Shown: positions 54,268 to 63,938 of the stretch, in pieces
Position numbering within the stretch: the stretch's first letter is position 1
Layout of the letters: each line of letters begins with the position of its first letter
Source: Pictodentalium vernedei
Taxonomy: Eukaryota; Mollusca; Scaphopoda; Dentaliida; Dentaliidae
NCBI GenBank assembly: GCA_031216915.1
Contig: CM062289.1
Coordinates: forward strand, 386,920,674-386,984,673
Direction: 5' to 3'
DNA: 64,000 nucleotides
Notes under the pieces: model-generated
Database searches by the model: none
The model's input: the letters and a program-made list of their open reading frames with translations, nothing else
Told to the model about the DNA's origin: nothing
Made by a program: the position numbers and the translations under genes

Positions 54268-54635
54268 TTTTTTTTATTTTATTTATTTATTTATTTATTT
54301 ATGGAGTTTAATAACACTTTTGACAGCGAGGGTACCTCATGTTAGTTTTATGGGTGAAGGAAGCTGGAGTACCTGGAGCGAACCACTAAGCAGTGGCAAC
54401 TGTCTGACTCTCCAACATACTAACTCCACACAAGCAGGGTTAGCATTGGTTGAAGGCATGTGCACCATCGACATACAGTATGCCTTAGTATAGAGTGTCA
54501 CTGTGCCCCCACATGGGCAATCAGGATTAAGTGCCCTGCCAAAGAACATAATGCAGTTACCTCTTGTCAGGATCGAACTGTGGACCTTTTGGTTTGAAGT
54601 TCAGTGCTCTAATCACTGAGCTACCACCCTCCCTA
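54213..54635 (-). mobile_element. tRNA-derived SINE with long (AAAT)n tail
   Basis: On the minus strand a head with TGGTAGCTCAGTGATTAGAG (A box region) and GTTCGATCCTGAC (B box), the shared body (AACCCTGCTTGTGTGGAGTT), and a tail of ~90 bases of (AAAT)n at 54213-54300. No clear duplication is seen. Confidence 0.82.
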
Positions 54636-54943
54636 ACATGTTATTAAAACTCTTTATTTTGAAGTAAAATTTTACTTTTAATAAGAATTTTTTAAGGCAT
54701 TTTCATAAAAATCTCTTAGAAACTAGAAAAATATAGCAACTAACATTTTCTCAGGATTTTGCTAATGCAGTTTATGCCACTCTCAACTCTAATGAAAACA
54801 TAGTGTGTTTTTAATTTGATTTTAAAAACATGTCAAGTGAAATTATTTTTATGAAGGCCAACAAATATTCCCTTAGTAGGAGTACTAATTCCATGAACTG
54901 TTTGGTGGAGCACAAATTTTTATTTCTTTTTCAATATTTCTAG

Positions 54944-55431
54944 ATGCCCAAAAGCAACAGGATACCAGCAGAGTCACTACACAAGCAAATGTTCAAATTA
55001 GACTACCCAATACTTCTACAGAAAAGTTTTATGCCAATTCTAGTTCTTTACATGAACAAAATCACTGTCAATTGTGCTCAGGATGTGTTGTGGATACATT
55101 TGAGATTTATGAAGTAGATGCAAAAGGTCTTCTAGAAAGGAATGACCTTAAAAGACAGTGTTTAGAAGAAAGGCGGTCACAGTCAGAACTTTGTGTCTCA
55201 GCTTCTAATTTAGACTGCGAGAAGTCAACATTTTCTCAAAATTCAGTACATTCTTGTGAAAGACATTCAAGTCAGGCACTATACAGTAGTCAGTGTTCAC
55301 AACATAGCACTCAGTTGTCAGGATATCAAGGCCATGGACCAGAAGTAGGCAATTTTGTGGACACAGGAAGAGCATGTGATACACTCGGCTATACTCATAA
55401 TCAGGCCATGTCTGTTTCTATTCCAAATAAG
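54944..55431 (+). CDS. Host gene exon 9, Cys-rich
   Basis: Largest exon (488 nt): two bases, then 162 codons ending SIPNK before a gtattt donor. The acceptor is ttcaatatttctag. The residues after the first ~45 include a cluster with the pattern CxxCxxC (CQLCSGC) and many further Cys, His and Ser. This could be a metal-binding patch, but no known finger spacing is evident. The donor is weaker than the others; without splicing the frame would stop 17 codons later at 55480-55482. A possible continuation follows at 55524. Confidence 0.72.
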
Positions 55432-55523
55432 GTATTTGTTGAATATTTTTCCTTTGCATTTGTGTGTATTATTATCACTTGAAAATTTGCTTAATTGTAC
55501 CATTATTGTGTTGATTTTTCCAG

Positions 55524-55590
55524 AGTTACATACGCAAGTCATCTGAAACTTACAAAAAGTTGATCTTTTATAGATGTAGCTTTCAAATGT
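55524..55590 (+). CDS. Weak candidate for host gene exon 10
   Basis: After acceptor gttgatttttccag (55523) the phase-0 frame reads SYIRKSSETYKKL and remains open for about 55 codons into a MITE relic near 55680. No convincing donor is seen, and the intron would be only 92 nt. It may be the true continuation, a read into non-coding sequence, or chance. The 3' boundary given is arbitrary. Confidence 0.3.
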
Positions 55591-55639
55591 TAAACTTTTT
55601 CCAACAAATCGAGAAATTTCCTAGTCCTATTTGGAAATA

Positions 55640-56204
55640 TAATCAAAAAATCAAATTTTATTTTTCATTTCTTCCAAGTCATAGCTTATGACCCCCCCTG
55701 GAATAAGCGTGTCACAGTTGTTCTAGTAAGGGGGTAGTGAACTGTAGTTTGGGAAAAAATTGAAAATTGACTTTTTGTAGAAAAATTTAAAAATTTGACT
55801 TTTTGTGAAAGGTACCAACAGTTTGTGACCTGTCATTCCAAACTTGGTACCTGTCGGAGAGTTTAGGACCTACTAGAGTGATGTACTGTTTAACAAACAT
55901 ATATTTCAGTGTAGGTGTGTGAAGCAGCATAACATTATGTTTGAAAATCAGCACTATTTTTAAAAGACCATTTGGAAAGTCCCTGAAAACTATATTTAGA
56001 TAATTGCTTGGTTGATTTTGATTAACATGCTGCTGGCAGATATTATTGCCCACGACAGGTTTTCTCTTGTCATGGAAATAAGTATAATTTGGGTACATTT
56101 AATCAAATTTCTCACCTGTAAATTGAATGGACTTTTTTACCAATGATTTCTTGAGTTAAATTTAGATGACTTTTTTTTTTTAAAAAATACTCCGTGCGTT
56201 TAGA
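55640..56204. other. Degenerate MITE relics
   Basis: 55670-55760 retains CATAGCTTATGACCCCCCCT and a mirrored remnant of the TTAA MITE. 55965-56200 resembles 5872-6107 (CATGCTGCTGGCAGATATT; ACCAATGATTTCTTGAGTTA). No gene. Confidence 0.45.
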
Positions 56205-56425
56205 GTTATCCCTCTACCCAAATTAATGGCCAGCACCATTCACAAAAATCGCCATTCAAATTTTATTATTTTTTTTCAATTTTTGCCTTCCAAACATAGC
56301 TTTTGACCCCTCGATGAGCTTGTTCCAATGATTAGTCATAAACTATGTTTTTGCGGCAAAAATGAAAGTTTTTAGTTATTAGAAATTATTTGTAGTCCTC
56401 TAGCCGTGTTAGGTAAAGGGTTGAA
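56205..56425. mobile_element. TTAA MITE with mutated ends
   Basis: CCCTCTACCCAAATTAATGG on the left and CGTGTTAGGTAAAGGGTTGA on the right; core CAAACATAGCTTTTGACCCC. The terminal TTAA has become TTAT and TTGA. Confidence 0.65.
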
Positions 56426-56466
56426 CTGTGTACATATAAGTTGTGGTACTTATATGCTTTGATTAC

Positions 56467-56704
56467 TTAACCCTTTACCTAATAAATTGGAAGCATCTGC
56501 CCGCATAATTTACAAATTGAGCAACCGAAGAATAAAAAAAATTCATAAAACCATATCCTGTGATCCCTCATTGGAACGAGCTCTTTGAGCTCGTTCCAAT
56601 GAGGAGTCACAGAATATAGTTTTGTGGAAATTTTGTGAAAAATTCAAGCAAAATATAAATAAAATAAGAATTTTTGATATTGTGTGAATTGGGAAAGGGA
56701 TTAA
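56467..56704. mobile_element. TTAA MITE, second subfamily reference copy
   Basis: TTAA at 56467-56470 and 56701-56704. CCATATCCTGTGATCCCTCA and GAGGAGTCACAGAATATAGT are mirrored around GGAACGAGCTCTTTGAGCTC. The outer arms (GCATCTGCCCGCATAATTTA) differ from the first subfamily while the core is shared. Confidence 0.8.
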
Positions 56705-56751
56705 AATTGAAGTGTTTTTCATTAAAATAATACTTGCTCCTATTGCCAGTC

Positions 56752-57090
56752 CTGGGCAGCATGGTGACTCATTGGTTAGAGTATTGGACTATAAATCAAA
56801 AGGCTGCATGTTCGATCATGATCCGCATCATCTATATGGAGAAGACATTCAATCCCATTTGACCAAACTGGAGTGCATTGTGCTAAGATGTACTGCTTGT
56901 TGTTGGTATTTATGCCTTCCAGCAGCTGCTAACCCACCCTGTGCAGAGTTTGTTGGCGAGTTCAACAGTTACCAACTGCTCTTTTGTGGTTCACGCCAGT
57001 AACTCCAGTTTCTGGCATCGTGTAAAGTTGTCTGATACAATATGACCCTGGCTCTTGAAAATGCCATTAAATCTCAATAAACAAACATTG
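56752..57090 (+). mobile_element. tRNA-derived SINE, divergent copy
   Basis: GGCAGCATGGTGACTCATTG (A box region) and GTTCGATCATGATCC (B box). The body shares TACTGCTTGTTGTTGGTATT-type and CCTGTGCAGAGTTTGTTGG segments; the tail is near AATAAACAAACA. The reading frame 56712-57002 across it is incidental. Confidence 0.72.
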
Positions 57091-57449
57091 ACTTTCAATA
57101 TCAAAGTGTATAGGATGACAGACTTAAAAATAGAAGATAAAGAAAACAGTTTAGGCGTAAATGAGGTATGTCGAAAGAAAATAATTTCATATCAATTTTG
57201 ATTAAGTTTTCCACAACTTTCAACCTCTCACTGATAACATGTTAATAATTGTTGTATTGGGCATGACCATCTGTGCACAGAATACAAAAAGTTATCTCTC
57301 TTAATCATGGAAGCCACTATATCAGGGCTTCAGTATAAAGCGCTGGTACCAAAGTAGAGGTTCTACTGATGGGCCTCATATTCAATTTGCAACTCATAAA
57401 ATTTTATTAGTGTAGATTTTTTTCACAATTTAATGGAGAGAGGACTCAA

Positions 57450-57815
57450 ATTTATTTATTTATCTTTTTATTTATTGGGGTTTAATGACACTTTCAACAG
57501 CTAGGGTCACCTCGTGTTGGACAGTTTTACTGGAGGAAGCTGGAGAACCTGGATAGAACCATCGAGTAAATGGCAAGCAACTGTCAGACTCCCCATCGTC
57601 GTTACTCCACACATGTAGGGTTAGCATTGGTTGGAGGTAAGTGCACCATAGACATGCAGTATGCCTTAGTACACAGCACCACCATGCCCCCCATGGGTAA
57701 TCAGGATGGAGTGCCTTACCCCAGGTCATAATGCAGTTACCCTTGGTGGGGGTCGATCTGTGGACCTTTAGGTTTGAAGTTCAATGCCGCAACCACTGAG
57801 TCACCGCACTCCCAG
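57450..57815 (-). mobile_element. tRNA-derived SINE
   Basis: On the minus strand a GGGAGTGCGGTGACTCAGTG head, GATCGACCCCCACC near the B box, TATGACCTGGGGTAAGGCAC in the body and an (AAAT)n-like tail at 57450-57475. A possible 8-9-bp duplication (GACTCAAAT versus GGCTCAAAA) is imperfect. Confidence 0.8.
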
Positions 57816-58599
57816 ACAGGGCTCAAAATAAGCGGTTTCGCATCGGTATTTGCTATGCAATACATGCTAAAAGCTACACAATTTTCAATTATGTATAGCA
57901 TTTTGCAATACAATATATTCAACTGCAGCCTAATAGGCTGCAGTTGAATATCTTGTATTGCAAAATGTAAAAATGAAAATTTGCAACACAACTTTGCAAG
58001 CTAGTTCACTGATACTTTACTCTTGATAAAAGATTAACTCTCTGTCTCGCATCAGCAACTTCATATGTAACGTGAATTTTATTGGTATAAATTCATCCTG
58101 CATTGTTTCTGCATTTTGCATAAAATACCCAGTCAAAATAATTTTAAGCCCATCAAAGTAAGAGATGTTACGCATTTGGAAACATCAAAGTCCATGAAGT
58201 TGTTATAGGCAGTTCAGTTGAAAAACATAGCTAGTGCTTCATGTGTTGCAGCTCATTTGAAAAAGCACAGAAATGGATGGACATTATTCTATCTGCTCAG
58301 AAGAGTTCAGTACAAAACAGTATGGCATAACTCCGGTATACAAGAACTGCTATGCAATTTGAACAAAATGCTCTTCATTTTTTGGAAATGTGGAGCATTT
58401 TGCTATGTATAGAAAAAAGGGTATTTTGAGCCCAGCTTCCAGAGAATCTCAAATGAAAAGTAACAAAAAACTTGAATAATTCCTGACTTTCTACCAGTTA
58501 AACCATCATGCTGCATGTATCTCTTTGTACCCTGTCTTGTTCAATGCATTCTGTTTGAATGTTATAATCTCATTCTTTGCCCAATTATTTCATGCAACC
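57816..58599. other. Palindrome near 57900-57970; otherwise no supported gene
   Basis: GCAATACAATATATTCAACT, then GCAGCCTAATAGGCTGCAGT and TGAATATCTTGTATTGCAAA form a hairpin around 57936. ATTTTGCTATGYATARMA segments recur at 57840 and 58390 in the opposite sense, so 57830-58430 may be one inverted-repeat element. Confidence 0.5.
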
Positions 58600-58645
58600 A
58601 TTTACCCAACGTCAACACCAAAAACCAGCCAGCGCTATTCACAAA
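58600..58645. repeat. Left end of a TTAA MITE cut by DIRS-B
   Basis: CATTTACCCAACGTCAACAC, then CCAGCCAGCGCTATTCACAA matches positions 5-50 of the MITE at 32172; the rest is displaced by DIRS-B starting at 58646. Confidence 0.75.
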
Positions 58646-59010
58646 AATCTAAATTTTATAGTAAATTTCCTTTCTTATTATACCTACCACAATTGTTTAC
58701 TACAGGCTTGCACTACAGTGGAAGTCCCTAACTGGGATAAAATACTCTCTATTTTTGTCTTTCCCAAGCAAGTTGGGAAAGAAAAGTGGTGCAAAAGCAC
58801 CAATAAAAATAAGCCAAAACTTGGTCGAGTGCAACCGGCGCAGACCCAGTACGGGACGCTCTCTCCCAAGTACAACTCCACGACTTCCGTTGCCAGTGCG
58901 CATATACCGTCTCTAAAGACTCATTCTTTTTGAATCCGTAAACGTTAGAGTTATGTGATCAGCGGGGAGGAAAGATTCTTTACCCGTAAAGAAGACGGGA
59001 GGGCCTCCAT
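58646..59010. repeat. DIRS-B left inverted terminal repeat region
   Basis: Outer part 58646-58697 is complementary to 59011-59063. The remaining ~300 bp should be complementary to the right ITR outside the window. Contains CCCAAGCAAGTTGGG and CTTTACCCGTAAAG hairpins. Confidence 0.75.
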
Positions 59011-59100
59011 GTAAACAATTGTGGTAGGTATAATAAGAAAGAAAATTTACTATAACATTTAGATTTCTTATCAACCTACTCACAATTGTTTACTACAGGC
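59011..59100. repeat. DIRS-B internal complementary region
   Basis: 59011-59063 (GTAAACAATTGTGGTAGGTA and on to ACATTTAGAT) is the complement of the element's left end. 59061-59100 (TTTCTTATCAACCTACTCAC, then AATTGTTTACTACAGGC) should be the complement of its right end. The junction is at GATTT near 59062. Confidence 0.82.
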
Positions 59101-59317
59101 TGAATAGACAAAAGGCTGGAGGGAATCGCATAACCAACCCCCACATAACCCTAGTGCACTGGAACCGTGAAGCAGAAGGAAGAGGTCCCGAGGCTTATCA
59201 ACCAGAATGTCGCAATCATTGGTAAAGGACAATGAAAAGAGACATATGAGCCTGTGTGACACACAGACAGAAAAAAGGGCAGTAACAGCACAAGGCTGAA
59301 ACTGACCTTCAAGAAGC

Positions 59318-60407
59318 CTAATGGCTATGGCAGACAACAGCCTGAGCAGAAGAAAGAGGACCCAAGGCAAAAAGGTCCTCCGACTGCTCCTGCAACTGGC
59401 GTAAATAAAAGGTGGAGAAAGTAGAAGCATTTCTCCAGTAGGCTGCCTGCATAACATCCGACAACTTGACGGAGTTAGAATAAGCCCAAGAGGTAGACAG
59501 TGCCCGCACCTCGTGGGCAGAAATACGATTGGTAATACAATCGCCAGCTGCTAAACGACTATAAGCCGTACGAATAGCAAGACAAATCCATCGAGAAATG
59601 GATTGAGGAGAGATCTTCTGTCGACCCGGAATGAGAGACAGAAAAAATCGTTTTCTGCCCTTCCGTATGAAGCGTGTCCGATCAAGATAAATGCGAATAG
59701 CACGGACCGGACAGAGCAAAGGGCGAGTACCCTCAACAGAGGGAAGAGCCCTGATACAGATAGGAGGAGGAGTAGTATCTGGTAACTGATTCTTAGCCAA
59801 AAAGGAGCAATCAGTGGTAAAAGTAACACTGTTGGGAGAACTCCTAAAAAAGGCCGGGTCAACCGAGAGGGCGTGAAGCTCACTAACCCGTCTGGCCGAA
59901 GCAAATGCCATCAGAAAAGCTGTCTTATATGTGAGAAATTGCATATCCACCTGGAATAAAGGTTCGAACGGCGCCCCCCCCCCCCCCCCCCCCCAAGCAA
60001 AGCAGCACCCACGAAAGATTCCATCGTGGAGTAAGCTGCAAAGTCCGAGGCCTTTTCAAAGAAAAGTGCCGAACAAGCTTGGAGAGGTAAGGATTAGTGC
60101 CAATACGACGCTTCCCCACATAAGAAAAAGTCTCTGAAAGCATAGACCTGTAACCCTTGATGGTAACAGGCTGGAGACCCCGAGAATCAAACAGATAGAC
60201 CAGAAACTCCGCAATCTGTGAAATCGAAGGATTGGCATAATCAACAGAGTGATCAGCACACCATCGACAGAAGACCTTCCATTTAGCTGCATAAGCTAAA
60301 CCAGTGGAATGCCTCCTTGAAGAAGAAATGCACTCCACTGCTCGTCTCGAAAAACCTCTACGGAGGAGACAGGACCTGACAAAAGATATGCGTGAAGGCA
60401 CAATGAA
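59318..60407 (-). pseudogene. DIRS-B tyrosine recombinase, frameshifted at a poly-G tract
   Basis: The N-terminal core-binding part reads in one frame from ~60407 (SRISFVRSCLLRRGFSRRAV) to PRWNLSWVLLCL just before the run of 21 C at 59974-59994 (G on the coding strand). The catalytic part continues in another frame (APFEPLFQVDMQFLTYKTAF) to 59318. Numbered from the Met at 59950, Arg21 (ASARRVSE), His146-x-x-Arg149 (SAHEVRAL), Trp172 and Tyr182 (FSTFYLRQ) are all present. The only defect seen is at the homopolymer. It overlaps the RT ORF by ~110 nt. Confidence 0.88.
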
Positions 60408-62326
60408 GTCGGGTCGACGTGAAACCTCCTCGGGCGACCTTGACAAAGAAGGTCGCGACGTAGCGGGAGACGTGCCGGAACCGCCGCCATCAGCGAGCGG
60501 AGCTGATTGATCCACACCCGCTGAGGCGACAGGGGAGCGATCAGAATGATTCGACAACTGCAGGTTCGAATTTTGGCGAGAACCTGAGGAAGAATCGGAA
60601 CCGGCGGGAAGGCGTAGCCGACTAGACCGTTCCAATCGAGTGACAGAGCGTCCACGGCAAAAGCCAGAGGATCTGGACACGGAGACACGAAAGTGTCCAC
60701 CTGATGGTTCCAACGAGTCGCAAAGAGATCGATGTGGGGACGTCCCCAGAGATCGCAAAGCGACTGGAACACTGCCCTGTGAAGCATCCACTCGGTGGAA
60801 ATAACCCTGCCCTGTCGGGACAGGGAGTCGGCTAGGACGTTCAGACGACCGGGAATGTGACGAACAACCACCCCGGCGTGAACCTCCTGAGCGAGCAGTA
60901 AAAGATCCCGAGCTAACTCGTACATCGGAAGCGAGTGCGTGCCGCCCTGGTTCCGAATGTAAGCAACCACTGTCGAATTGTCGGATAGTAGAAGGACCTG
61001 GCGATTCGACAGGTGAGGGATCCACTGCCTGAAACTCAGAAGAAGAGCAAGAAGCTCCTTCTGGTTGATGTGTAGAGCTGCTTGATCCTGGTCCCACATC
61101 CCGTGTAGGGAAAGACCGAGAGGATCCAACGTCGCACCCCATCCGAGATCGCTGGCATCTGCCGTCAGAACGCGATCGGACGTGGGTAAGTCCAGCGGAA
61201 CACCCTGCGTAATCCACTGAACATCTGTCCAGGGAAGAAGGTGAGGATACAGAGAGTCCGGAAACGGAAGCACCTGATCCAGAGAATCTACATTCGGTCT
61301 CCAACGACTGAGCAGAAAGTGTTGGAGAGGTCTGACACGCAGCCGACCTAGAGGAATGAGATCCGTCATCGAACCGCAGAGACCGATCAGCCGGAGAAAA
61401 CTCCGAGCGGTCGCGGACCTGGACTGGGACAGAGTCAGAGCAAAAGCTGAGAGAATCACAGCCTTGGCCTGGGGAACAGCCACCAAATTGAATTTGGTTT
61501 GGAAAGACATCCCCAGATGACAAAACGACTGAGAAGGGACCAGGTCCGACTTCTCCTCGTTGACTCTGAATCCTAGCGACGTGAGCAAGCTCAACAGAGT
61601 GGCGACATCCAATTCCAGTAAGGCAGCATTGGAATGCCTCTGGAGGATATCGTCCAGATATGCCGAAGTAGTCACCCTGGACTGTGTGCGATGGAATGCT
61701 ATCACATGCGACATCAGTCTGGTGAACGCCCAAGGAGCCAGGTTGAGGCCGAAAGGCATAGCCTTGAACTGGTAAACTCGCCCCAGAAAAGCGAACCTGA
61801 GATACTTCCGTGACGCCCGATGCATCGGAACGTGGAAGTAAGCGTCTCGCAGGTCGATGCTGGCTGCGAAATCTCCCTGGTGAATTGATTGGCGGACCGA
61901 CCTGAAAGTCTCCATGCTGAACTTGGGAGCAATGATAGACTGGTTCAGGATGCTCAGATCGATAACCGGTCGGAGTCGGCCGTCCTTCTTCGGCACCAAG
62001 AACAGGCGGGAATAGAAACCCACTGACTGAACGTTCTTGACGACCTCGATCGCCCCCTTTGCCAGGAGATTGGCAATCTCCGTGGACAAAAGTTCCCGAC
62101 GTAAAACGTCTGAAGGAACTGTGGTTGGAAGAGGCACCCTTGACAGAGTGGGGTGCCGTCGGAAGGATATGCGCAGCCCGGACCGAACAACATCTAACAC
62201 CCATGGATCGGATGTGATGGTGGTCCAATGGTCTGCGAACTCTGCTATCCTTCCTCCAACCTGGGACGAGTCGAGGTGAGGACCTTCATTTCGAGCCCCG
62301 ACGAGGCCCGCGAGAGGAGAAACCAC
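60296..62326 (-). CDS. DIRS-B reverse transcriptase, RNase H and methyltransferase-like domain
   Basis: 676 residues, open throughout. RT: LFLVPKKDGRLRPVIDLSIL (108-127), SIDLRDAYFHVPM (156-168), MPFGLNLAPWAF (190-201), active site AYLDDI (Asp225/Asp226). RNase H: Asp390 in LTADAS, Glu424 in NQKELLAL, Asp449 in LSDNST, Asp500 in LADSLSR. Then HIDLFATRWN (531-540), CPDPLAFAVDALSLDW and YAFPP, the DIRS methyltransferase-like block. Overlaps the gag ORF by 41 nt. Only distantly similar to the DIRS-A enzyme, so a separate family. Confidence 0.93.
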   Translation of the reverse strand: MVSPLAGLVGARNEGPHLDSSQVGGRIAEFADHWTTITSDPWVLDVVRSGLRISFRRHPTLSRVPLPTTVPSDVLRRELLSTEIANLLAKGAIEVVKNVQSVGFYSRLFLVPKKDGRLRPVIDLSILNQSIIAPKFSMETFRSVRQSIHQGDFAASIDLRDAYFHVPMHRASRKYLRFAFLGRVYQFKAMPFGLNLAPWAFTRLMSHVIAFHRTQSRVTTSAYLDDILQRHSNAALLELDVATLLSLLTSLGFRVNEEKSDLVPSQSFCHLGMSFQTKFNLVAVPQAKAVILSAFALTLSQSRSATARSFLRLIGLCGSMTDLIPLGRLRVRPLQHFLLSRWRPNVDSLDQVLPFPDSLYPHLLPWTDVQWITQGVPLDLPTSDRVLTADASDLGWGATLDPLGLSLHGMWDQDQAALHINQKELLALLLSFRQWIPHLSNRQVLLLSDNSTVVAYIRNQGGTHSLPMYELARDLLLLAQEVHAGVVVRHIPGRLNVLADSLSRQGRVISTEWMLHRAVFQSLCDLWGRPHIDLFATRWNHQVDTFVSPCPDPLAFAVDALSLDWNGLVGYAFPPVPILPQVLAKIRTCSCRIILIAPLSPQRVWINQLRSLMAAVPARLPLRRDLLCQGRPRRFHVDPTSLCLHAYLLSGPVSSVEVFRDEQWSAFLLQGGIPLV

Positions 62327-63938
62327 CTCCTCTGCTAAATGAAGAATCCTGAGACTTCCCTCGATTCTGCCGACCCCTACCTTTACCCCGTGAGTAAGAA
62401 GTAGAGGCGGCGGCAGAAGGACCAGCCTTTTGCTTCACAGAGGAAGCAGAAGGGTACTTGTTAGGCTTGGAACGGCCCTTGCCTCCCCGAGAAGGCTGAT
62501 CAAGCTGACGAAACAGCAGCTGATCTTTGGAATGACGTAGGACTTCATCCCGGACCGTCGACACGGAACCATGGAAAAGTTGCGGACCTGCCAAAGAAGC
62601 AGATCGAAGAGTAGCACGCTGCTCCTCGGAAAGGGATCGTCCTGTGTCCAGCACAGCGTCCCTTCGAACTAATTCCAAATTGGCCGTGTTACAGGCATGC
62701 GTGTGAGTAAGGTGCATAAGCGCCTTGGACAGCACACGCAAAGGAGCCTGTACCTCGTCAAACTTATCTGGAGGCAGATAAGCAGCCAAAGCTGAGACGA
62801 CGTGATCTGAGAGAGAAAGCATGCCAAGCATCTCTCTAGATAAGCCCAACGTGGACTCCAGAGTCGTCATTGGAATGACGGCAGACTTGGGCTTGGAAAG
62901 CCCGAGGGAAGTGGAGTCCTGATCCAGAACCGTCAAAGTCTGGCAGACTGACGGATTGGCGGAATCGTAGGAACGATAACGCACAGGAGGCAAAAAGGTG
63001 TCAACCCTGGTGAAGAACGAAGTCTTCAAAGCCTTGGAATTCAGCTTGGCATCCAATGCTGAAAAAGCCTCAACCACCTGTACCGACTGGCATGGTCGAA
63101 GGTGCCCAGAAGCAGGTTGCTCCATAGGCTGTTGGCGCGCGACCGATGATCGCGGCCAGGCTGACACTGTCGGCTGGTTAGCAGGTTTGAGCTCAGGCAG
63201 AAACCCAAACACAAAGTCAAGAGCCGCCCCCAAGTCCGAAGACTGCTGGCCCTCGACCTCAAGCATGTCGGACTCCTCCCCAGAGTCGGAAGACACATAG
63301 CCCATCGTGGGCAAACCAGCCGACGCCTCCCATGGTGTCGGGACACCAGAGGAATCGGAAACCGGCCTGTTTCCAATCCCGGGAGGCGGCGCCATAGGAG
63401 GCGCCTGGAAACCACCCATAGCCTCGCTGGAAGCAACAGGAAGGCTCTTTGAGAGAACCTGAGTGAGTAAGGAGAGGGCCTCCCTAAGCTCACTGCCTGT
63501 ACCGACCGGTTCGACAGGGGAGAGAACCGGCAAAGTGGCTTCACCTCTGACCCTCTTAACCAGCGAAGGGTCACTATCCTCCAAAACACCTGACGCGGGA
63601 CGACGGGCGGCAGCCGAAACATCTGAAGGCAGACGTGTATAGGGGTACGATGCACCCCGAGGATCAATATTGCGAGAACTCATGAGAGTCACCGCGGACC
63701 TCTGCGGGGCAGAAGGTCCCGGCTGCACAAAAGGCGTTGGTCCCCCAGAACTGGTCTTGTGACCAGAGTGAGTGGACGGAAACGCCACGGAGTTCATAGT
63801 GTTTCCACTACGAACATCCGAATCCAAAGACACAACTGTGGTACTCGACGGCGACGAGACCACAGCGATGGGCTCGGCCGGCAGCCCCTTCCGACTTCGC
63901 CGAGTTGAAGTCAGGGAAGGCTGGGGCCGATATCCCAC
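62286..63938 (-). CDS. DIRS-B gag-like protein
   Basis: 550 residues. The first ~260 are Ser/Pro-rich and low complexity. A more ordered region (~300-470) includes STLGLSREMLGMLSLSDHVV, AAYLPPDKFDEVQAPLRVLS and SEEQRATLRSASLAGPQLFH, matching the usual gag-like domain placement ahead of the RT. The C-terminus (SRGKGRGRQNRGKSQD, FSSRGPRRGSK) is RG-rich for RNA binding. The start is taken at the Met at 63938; an upstream start outside the window cannot be excluded. Confidence 0.8.
   Translation of the reverse strand: MGYRPQPSLTSTRRSRKGLPAEPIAVVSSPSSTTVVSLDSDVRSGNTMNSVAFPSTHSGHKTSSGGPTPFVQPGPSAPQRSAVTLMSSRNIDPRGASYPYTRLPSDVSAAARRPASGVLEDSDPSLVKRVRGEATLPVLSPVEPVGTGSELREALSLLTQVLSKSLPVASSEAMGGFQAPPMAPPPGIGNRPVSDSSGVPTPWEASAGLPTMGYVSSDSGEESDMLEVEGQQSSDLGAALDFVFGFLPELKPANQPTVSAWPRSSVARQQPMEQPASGHLRPCQSVQVVEAFSALDAKLNSKALKTSFFTRVDTFLPPVRYRSYDSANPSVCQTLTVLDQDSTSLGLSKPKSAVIPMTTLESTLGLSREMLGMLSLSDHVVSALAAYLPPDKFDEVQAPLRVLSKALMHLTHTHACNTANLELVRRDAVLDTGRSLSEEQRATLRSASLAGPQLFHGSVSTVRDEVLRHSKDQLLFRQLDQPSRGGKGRSKPNKYPSASSVKQKAGPSAAASTSYSRGKGRGRQNRGKSQDSSFSRGGGFSSRGPRRGSK

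Larger units (their letters stand above)
634..55431 (+). other. Split host gene, nine phase-compatible exons (unidentified protein)
   Basis: Overall model joining nine exons: 634-702, 8265-8316, 14827-14986, 16143-16268, 20129-20195, 22680-22752, 38552-38600, 51047-51147 and 54944-55431. Each is bounded by AG upstream and GT downstream, and phases match at all eight junctions (0, 1, 2, 2, 0, 1, 2, 1), leaving about 395 codons without a stop. The translation is hydrophilic, rich in Ser, Lys and Thr, with a Cys-rich patch in the last exon and no transmembrane segment. I do not recognise the family. Introns of 1.2 to 16 kb hold almost all the transposons described here. The 5' end and 3' end are not resolved; the gene may extend beyond the window on either side. 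The model is inferred from splice signals and frame only. Confidence 0.72.

Noticed and set aside
59925-62228. 767-codon reading frame, the longest in the window
   Set aside because: The first ~600 codons are a Ser/Arg-rich out-of-frame reading of the DIRS-B RT gene on the same strand. Only the last ~160 codons are real (recombinase N-terminus) and are annotated there.
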